Below are positions 59,779 through 64,000 of a stretch of 64,000 bases of DNA, piece after piece. The stretch is from Promicromonospora sp042731755. GTDB lineage: Bacteria; Actinomycetota; Actinomycetes; Actinomycetales; Cellulomonadaceae. The notes beneath the pieces were generated by a model, which ran no database searches, was not told the DNA's origin, and saw only the letters and a list, made by a program, of their open reading frames with translations. Where the stretch lies: NCBI RefSeq assembly GCF_042731755.1, contig NZ_JBHWLR010000018.1:1-64000 (forward strand), in the 5' to 3' direction. The translations under genes were made by a program, and so were the position numbers. Numbering within the stretch: the first letter of the stretch is position 1; the number at the start of each line of letters is the position of its first letter.

Positions 59779-60081
59779 TCAGAGCAGGTCGACCGGGAAC
59801 AGCTCCGTGCGCGCCACGACCCGGTCCCGCTCCTCCGTCAGCGCGGTGCGGCGCGGGTCCGCGAGGTACCCGTCGAGCTCCCGCTGCCCGGCGAACCGGT
59901 ACAGCTGCACCTCGTGCGGGCGGCCGTCCGCGCCGTCGGACGCCGCGCGCTGCACCACCGTGCCGCCGTGCTCCGGGACCAGAGCCAGCACCTTGTCCTC
60001 GTAGGCCGTGAGGCCCTCCTCCTGGCCGGGCTGCGCCCACAGCAGGCAGCACAGCCGGATCTCGTCGTCGTGGTTCGCCAT
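59779..60081 (-). CDS. DUF1330-like dimeric alpha/beta-barrel protein
   Basis: A 100-aa cytoplasmic protein: LCCLLWAQPGQEEGLTAYEDKVLALVPEHGGTVV, then EVQLYRFAGQRELDGYLADPRRTAL, the pattern of DUF1330/EthD-type small barrels in which the first strand pairs with one near the middle. Function unknown. ATG at 60081 is supported by a TACGCT hexamer 6 nt upstream. Confidence 0.75.
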   Translation of the reverse strand: MANHDDEIRLCCLLWAQPGQEEGLTAYEDKVLALVPEHGGTVVQRAASDGADGRPHEVQLYRFAGQRELDGYLADPRRTALTEERDRVVARTELFPVDLL

Positions 60082-60087
60082 GGCCCG

Positions 60088-60093
60088 AGCGTA
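60088..60093 (-). promoter_or_regulatory. Leaderless -10 element TACGCT
   Basis: On the minus strand TACGCT ends 6 nt before the ATG at 60081. Confidence 0.5.
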
Positions 60094-60227
60094 GGACGCG
60101 GTCTCGGCGTACCGACTATTTGTCCACTTGTTGCCTGCTGCACCTGTTCCGTTCACCCGGCCCGTCCAGGTTTGTCCTCCGGGCGTGCTCGGAGCCGTCC
60201 ATCTCACGGACCACAGGGAGGACGGCC

Positions 60228-63200
60228 ATGCGGCCAGTCACCAGGAAACAGCGGGGTCGGCAGCAGGCCGGTCTCGTCGCGGCGGTCACGGCGGCCACGC
60301 TCGCCATGACGGGTTTTGCGGCGACGTCGTCGTCCGCCGCCCCCGCGGACACCGCCCGCCCCGACACCGCCACGACGGCGTCGGCGCCGCACCAGCCGGA
60401 GGCCCCGACGTCGGGCGCCCCGACCCTCACTCCCGACGACGGCAAGTTCCTCGAGGGCACCGTGCCCGTCGCGGCCGAGCCGGTCGCACCCGGGGACGAC
60501 GTCACGCGCCTGACCGTGGACGGCAAGGACGTCCCGGGTGCCACGGAGGCCCTCGGCACGTCGGTGCTCGGCTACACGGTCGGCACCAACTCGACCGAGG
60601 CGCGGTACAAGAACTACGTGTCGGTCAACGGCTCGGAGCCGATCCACCTGCCCGACGCCGTGAGCGAGCGCGTCGAGCTGGAGGTTCCCAACGAGTACCT
60701 CGTGGCCGGCGAGAACACGGTCGAGGTGGTCGTGGGCACGATCAGCTCCGACTGCGGCATCAACTACGACGACTTCGTGCTGTCGGACTTCACGCTGGAG
60801 CCGCTCGGCGAGCTCGCCGACGGCGAGGAGAACGAGTACACCTACTCCTTCGGCGACGGCACCTGCGGCAGCAACACCAGCCTGCTGCTGCGCGCCGAGC
60901 TGTCGTTCTTCGTCCAGGGCGACCCGCAGGGCACCACCGGCCTGAGCGCGGACCTCGACACCACGACGCTGACCAACGGCGCGCACACGATCGAGGCCCG
61001 CACCGCCTCGGGCGACTCGACGAAGCACCGGGTCCGCGTGAACAACGCGCCCGCCGGCGCGCCCCGTCTCTCGCCGGTCGACGGCACCCTGAGCCGCGGC
61101 ACCGTCACCGTCACGGGCGCCCGCCCGGCGGCCGGCGAGGGCGCCACCGCGGAGCTCACGGTCGACGGCGACGCGGTGGAGACCACCGAGACGCTCGGCG
61201 GGGGCGACGCGGCCTTCTCGTTCAACGTGGGCTCGAACGCCGTCGACGGCGGGGCGGCGAACCTGCTGGTCGTCAACGGCATTGAGACGCCGATGGGCGG
61301 CTCGTACGCGAGCCAGCGCGCCGACATCGCGATCCCGAACGAGTGGCTGCGCCCCGGCGACAACACGGTCAAGGTGGTCACCGGCACCTTCGCGGGCGAC
61401 TGCAACCGTGACGACTTCACGATCTCGAACCTGGCGCTGACGCCCGCGGCGGGCACCGCCGTCGGCGTCGGGCTCAAGCCGTCCTACGCGATGGGCGACG
61501 GCACCTGCGGCTCCAGCGGCACCGCGCTGCGCGAGGTCACGCTGACCTTCACGGTCGACGCCCCCGCGCGCGGCCTGCGCGCCGACGTCGACACCACCGC
61601 CCTGTCCGACGGCGAGCACGCGCTCGCGGCGACCTCGACGACGGGGGAGACCGCCGCCCGCGCGCTCTTCACCGACAACTCCGGCCCGGCGCTGGTGTCC
61701 GCGACCCCCGCGAACGGCGACCGGCTCACCTCGACGGTGCCGCTCGCGGTCGCCGTGGACGACGCCTCCGGCGTGGTCGAGGGCCCGGACGTCACGCTCG
61801 ACGGCGCGGAGATCGCCGTGGGCGACCCGGTCGGCCCCGGCCTGACCGCGGGCGCGCACACGCTCGTCGTGTCCGCGAAGGACGGCCTCGGCAACGAGGT
61901 CACGCACGAGATCGACTTCGTCAGCGCCGGGATCCCGGACGTGCCGGCGGACGTCGCTCCGACGTCGGGCACCGACGGTGTGGGGCGCACCGCCACCCTG
62001 AAGGCGACCGTGGCCGCGCCCGGCGGCGGCGACGTCACCGCACGCTTCTCCGCCGCGGAGATCCTCACCCCGAACCAGGCCTGGCAGGGCAGCACGGGCG
62101 CCGTGCCGACCACGCTGGACGTGCGCGGCCAGAAGAAGCTGAGCACCAAGGCGCTGGAGCCGGGCGACGGGAAGTCGGTCACGTCCCCCGCGTCGGGCGA
62201 CGTGACGTACCAGCGGTTCGACGTGCCCGTCCGCGGCCGCGTCGAGGCGCCGGTGCTGCGCTGGGAGGGCACCGCCGACCCGGCGCGCCTGGTCAGCCTG
62301 CGGGCCTGGAACCCGGACACCGACGCGTGGGACGTCGTCGCCTCCGCGCGCGGCGCGGTCGAGGGCGGCACCGTGCTGGAGGGCACCGTGTCCCGCGACT
62401 ACGTGGACCGCGGCACGGTGCACGCCATGGTCACCGGCGAGGACCCCTTCGCCGACGACATCGACGCCGGTGACAAGGACCGGTTCGACGACCCGGACGA
62501 CTACGACTTCTCGCTGGTGCACTACACGGACACCCAGTACCTGACCGAGGGCGCCGTGGAGCAGGAGACTGCCGAGGAGCGTGCCGTCTGGGCGCAGGGC
62601 TACACCGGCGTCATGGACTGGATCGTCGACAACGCCGACGAGCGCAAGATCGCCTACGTGGCGCACACCGGCGACATCGTCGAGAACAACATCCGGGCCT
62701 TCCCGCCCGAGATGGAGGACCAGGTCATCGGCGAGTTCGAGTTCGCGTCGCAGGCGCAGGCCCGGATCGACGCCGCCGGCATCCCGAACGGCGTCGTCGC
62801 GGGCAACCACGACAACCAGTCCGGCACCGACCCGACGCTGTACGACCAGTACTTCGGGCCGGACCGGTACGAGGCGCTGTCCGAGGACTGGACCGACGCG
62901 TCCTACGGCGGCGTCATGGAGCCCGGCTCGAACGAGAACCACTACGACCTGTTCTCGGCCGGCGGCCTGGACTTCGTGGTGGTGGGCCTGTCCTACGGCG
63001 TGACGCGCGACGAGGCCGAGTGGGCGGCGTCGGTCTTCGACCGGTACTCCGACCGCAACGGCATCCTGCTCACGCACGACTACCTGGAGCCGTCCGCGTC
63101 GCCCGACGGGCGCGGCGCCAACTTCGGCGGGTCCGACGGGCCGCTGCTGTACAACCTGCTCGTCAAGGACAACCCGAACGTGTTCATGGTGCTCGCCGGG

Positions 63201-63737
63201 CACCGGCACGGCGTGGGCACCAACGTGCGCCCGCCCGTGGTCGGGGACATCGGCGGCGGCGTGGTCGAGCTGCTCGCGGACTACCAGTTCTACACGGTGT
63301 CCGCCGGCCAGCTCGGGCTCACCGAGATCGGCGGCTACCAGCCCACCGACCAGCTCCAGTTCGGCGCCTCGTTCTTCCGCATGCTGCAGTTCGACGTCGA
63401 CCGCGGCGAGGTCTCGATCGACACCTACTCGCCGCTGCTGGGCGAGTTCGGCGCCACGGAGTACGACACCGAGCACCGGTACAACGGGCTCGAGGACAAC
63501 ATGGTGCTGCCGGTCGACCTGACCTCCCGCACCACGTCCTTCAGCACCGACTCCGTCGTGCTGTACGACCCGGTGGACGAGATCGGCCGGGACACGGTGG
63601 CCTCCGGTGAGGTCGCCTCCGTCCGGTGGTCGGGCCTCAAGCCCGACCGCACGTACGCCTGGTTCGTCACGGCCCGCACCTCCGGGGGCGGCACGACGAC
63701 GGCCTCGCCGGCGTACTTCACCACGGCGCGGCGTTGA
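60228..63737 (+). CDS. Large secreted metallophosphoesterase with duplicated N-terminal domain
   Basis: A 1169-aa exported protein. Signal peptide ~1-38; two tandem copies of a ~170-residue beta domain (~65-240 and ~278-444), each with VDG..V, an 'EVPNEYLVAGENTVEVVVGT'-type segment, a Cys near SDCG/GDCN, and GDGTCG; then Ig-like/bacterial surface beta segments (~450-740); a calcineurin-like phosphoesterase domain (~760-1080) with HYTDTQYL, HTGDIVENN, GNHDNQSG (~859), LTHDYLE and AGHRHGVG (~990); C-terminal fibronectin-like tail (~1090-1169). It should hydrolyse an extracellular phosphoester of unknown identity. GGGAGGA precedes the ATG. The next gene starts inside its stop. Confidence 0.88.
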   Translation: MRPVTRKQRGRQQAGLVAAVTAATLAMTGFAATSSSAAPADTARPDTATTASAPHQPEAPTSGAPTLTPDDGKFLEGTVPVAAEPVAPGDDVTRLTVDGKDVPGATEALGTSVLGYTVGTNSTEARYKNYVSVNGSEPIHLPDAVSERVELEVPNEYLVAGENTVEVVVGTISSDCGINYDDFVLSDFTLEPLGELADGEENEYTYSFGDGTCGSNTSLLLRAELSFFVQGDPQGTTGLSADLDTTTLTNGAHTIEARTASGDSTKHRVRVNNAPAGAPRLSPVDGTLSRGTVTVTGARPAAGEGATAELTVDGDAVETTETLGGGDAAFSFNVGSNAVDGGAANLLVVNGIETPMGGSYASQRADIAIPNEWLRPGDNTVKVVTGTFAGDCNRDDFTISNLALTPAAGTAVGVGLKPSYAMGDGTCGSSGTALREVTLTFTVDAPARGLRADVDTTALSDGEHALAATSTTGETAARALFTDNSGPALVSATPANGDRLTSTVPLAVAVDDASGVVEGPDVTLDGAEIAVGDPVGPGLTAGAHTLVVSAKDGLGNEVTHEIDFVSAGIPDVPADVAPTSGTDGVGRTATLKATVAAPGGGDVTARFSAAEILTPNQAWQGSTGAVPTTLDVRGQKKLSTKALEPGDGKSVTSPASGDVTYQRFDVPVRGRVEAPVLRWEGTADPARLVSLRAWNPDTDAWDVVASARGAVEGGTVLEGTVSRDYVDRGTVHAMVTGEDPFADDIDAGDKDRFDDPDDYDFSLVHYTDTQYLTEGAVEQETAEERAVWAQGYTGVMDWIVDNADERKIAYVAHTGDIVENNIRAFPPEMEDQVIGEFEFASQAQARIDAAGIPNGVVAGNHDNQSGTDPTLYDQYFGPDRYEALSEDWTDASYGGVMEPGSNENHYDLFSAGGLDFVVVGLSYGVTRDEAEWAASVFDRYSDRNGILLTHDYLEPSASPDGRGANFGGSDGPLLYNLLVKDNPNVFMVLAGHRHGVGTNVRPPVVGDIGGGVVELLADYQFYTVSAGQLGLTEIGGYQPTDQLQFGASFFRMLQFDVDRGEVSIDTYSPLLGEFGATEYDTEHRYNGLEDNMVLPVDLTSRTTSFSTDSVVLYDPVDEIGRDTVASGEVASVRWSGLKPDRTYAWFVTARTSGGGTTTASPAYFTTARR

Positions 63738-64000
63738 GACTGCGCCGTCCGCTGGCCCTGGCGGGGCTGCTCGCAGTGCTGAGCAGCCCCGCCGTGGGGC
63801 AGGTCGCCTCGGCGCACGACGCCACCAGTGACGTGTACGCCGAGGTGACCACGGCGCCGTCGTCCTCCGGTCCGGAGGGCGGCGGTGCGGACGTCGTGGC
63901 CGTGCTCGACCTGGAGTACGACCTGCTCATGAAGTCCGCCTGGCTGCGGGCCGAGGCGTACGACGCGACCGGCCGGGACGACCAGCTCGCCCAGCTCGAC
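63734..64000 (+). CDS. Exported protein, partial at right edge (possibly HupE/UreJ-like)
   Basis: This reading frame starts at a TTG overlapping the phosphoesterase stop (TTGA) and stays open to the window end, giving at least 89 residues. RLRRPLALAGLLAVLSSPAV forms a signal peptide; the mature start is SAHDATSDVYAEVTTA, then VLDLEYDLLMKSAWLRAEAYD. The segment recalls the N-terminal region of actinobacterial HupE/UreJ-type membrane proteins, but the membrane part lies beyond the window, so this is tentative. Overlap indicates co-translation with the phosphoesterase. Confidence 0.55.
   Translation, partial: MRLRRPLALAGLLAVLSSPAVGQVASAHDATSDVYAEVTTAPSSSGPEGGGADVVAVLDLEYDLLMKSAWLRAEAYDATGRDDQLAQLD

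Overview
The window is very GC-rich DNA with densely packed genes, a strong third-position G/C bias, frequent GTG starts and many ATGA/GTGA overlaps. The gene families point to a high-GC actinobacterium of the order Micrococcales: tad/Flp locus, LCP pair, prfB-ftsEX-smpB-ssrA, pncB-clpS-DUF2017-murI-rph-rdgB, DUF3039, DUF3054 and a GH10-CBM2 xylanase. The polysaccharide-degrading content suggests Promicromonosporaceae or Cellulomonadaceae (inference; no 16S is present). It looks like ordinary chromosome. I see no prophage, insertion sequence, plasmid functions or CRISPR array.

Layout. 0-12 kb: SRAP DNA-protein crosslink sensor, Bcr/CflA-type MFS exporter, a secreted phytase-like/GDPD fusion, two tandem LCP cell-wall ligases, a LysG/ArgP-type regulator with a LysE exporter on each side, a small secreted protein and a class I/II aminotransferase. 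12-18.6 kb: tad pilus locus (cpaF-tadB-tadC-flp-like-tadE-tadE), then a GH10 xylanase on the opposite strand, then a TadG-like gene. 18.6-26 kb: ankyrin protein, prfB, an alcohol dehydrogenase on the other strand, ftsE-ftsX-M23 murein hydrolase activator, smpB and tmRNA. 26-34.3 kb: lipoprotein, propionyl-CoA synthetase-like enzyme, GH20 hexosaminidase, N-acyl-D-amino-acid deacylase, D-serine dehydratase/D-threonine aldolase-like enzyme and RidA. 34.4-42 kb: DUF4349 lipoprotein, then a ROK repressor, a sugar-binding protein, two permeases, a ROK kinase and nagB, which form an amino-sugar uptake and catabolism operon. 42-54 kb: AAA ATPase, DUF3039, helicase, NAD salvage, ClpS, MBL enzyme, glutamate racemase, RNase PH, RdgB, DUF3054, ABC-F and a NUDIX-like protein. 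54.5-64 kb: thioredoxin, DsbA-like protein, tRNA-Leu, glutaryl-CoA dehydrogenase-like enzyme, BCP peroxiredoxin, GroES-like protein, two tRNA-Lys, a large secreted metallophosphoesterase and a partial exported protein.

How the genes work together. The GH20 - D-amidohydrolase - D-amino-acid lyase - RidA group and the ROK-ABC-kinase-nagB operon form one contiguous block for scavenging chitin or peptidoglycan amino sugars and D-amino acids. ftsEX with the adjacent EnvC-like hydrolase is a division septum-splitting module. smpB with ssrA is the trans-translation system.

Non-coding structure is the most interesting part. (1) At least 23 genes have a TANNNT hexamer 6-8 nt before the start codon and no Shine-Dalgarno sequence, which is the signature of leaderless mRNAs; I used this to choose several starts. 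(2) A family of long, near-perfect hairpins with unrelated arms lies between operons, and one lies in frame inside the GH20 gene. (3) A 73-bp element with CTGAGCC/GGCTCAG ends occurs three times, twice with its TGA serving as a gene's stop codon. (4) Four DnaA-box-like 9-mers are packed into 58 bp upstream of the pilus locus. (5) Both 10-N assembly gaps sit inside palindromes; the poly-G/poly-C around the second is probably sequencing artefact. Many other reading frames are open because of the GC content and were treated as shadows.
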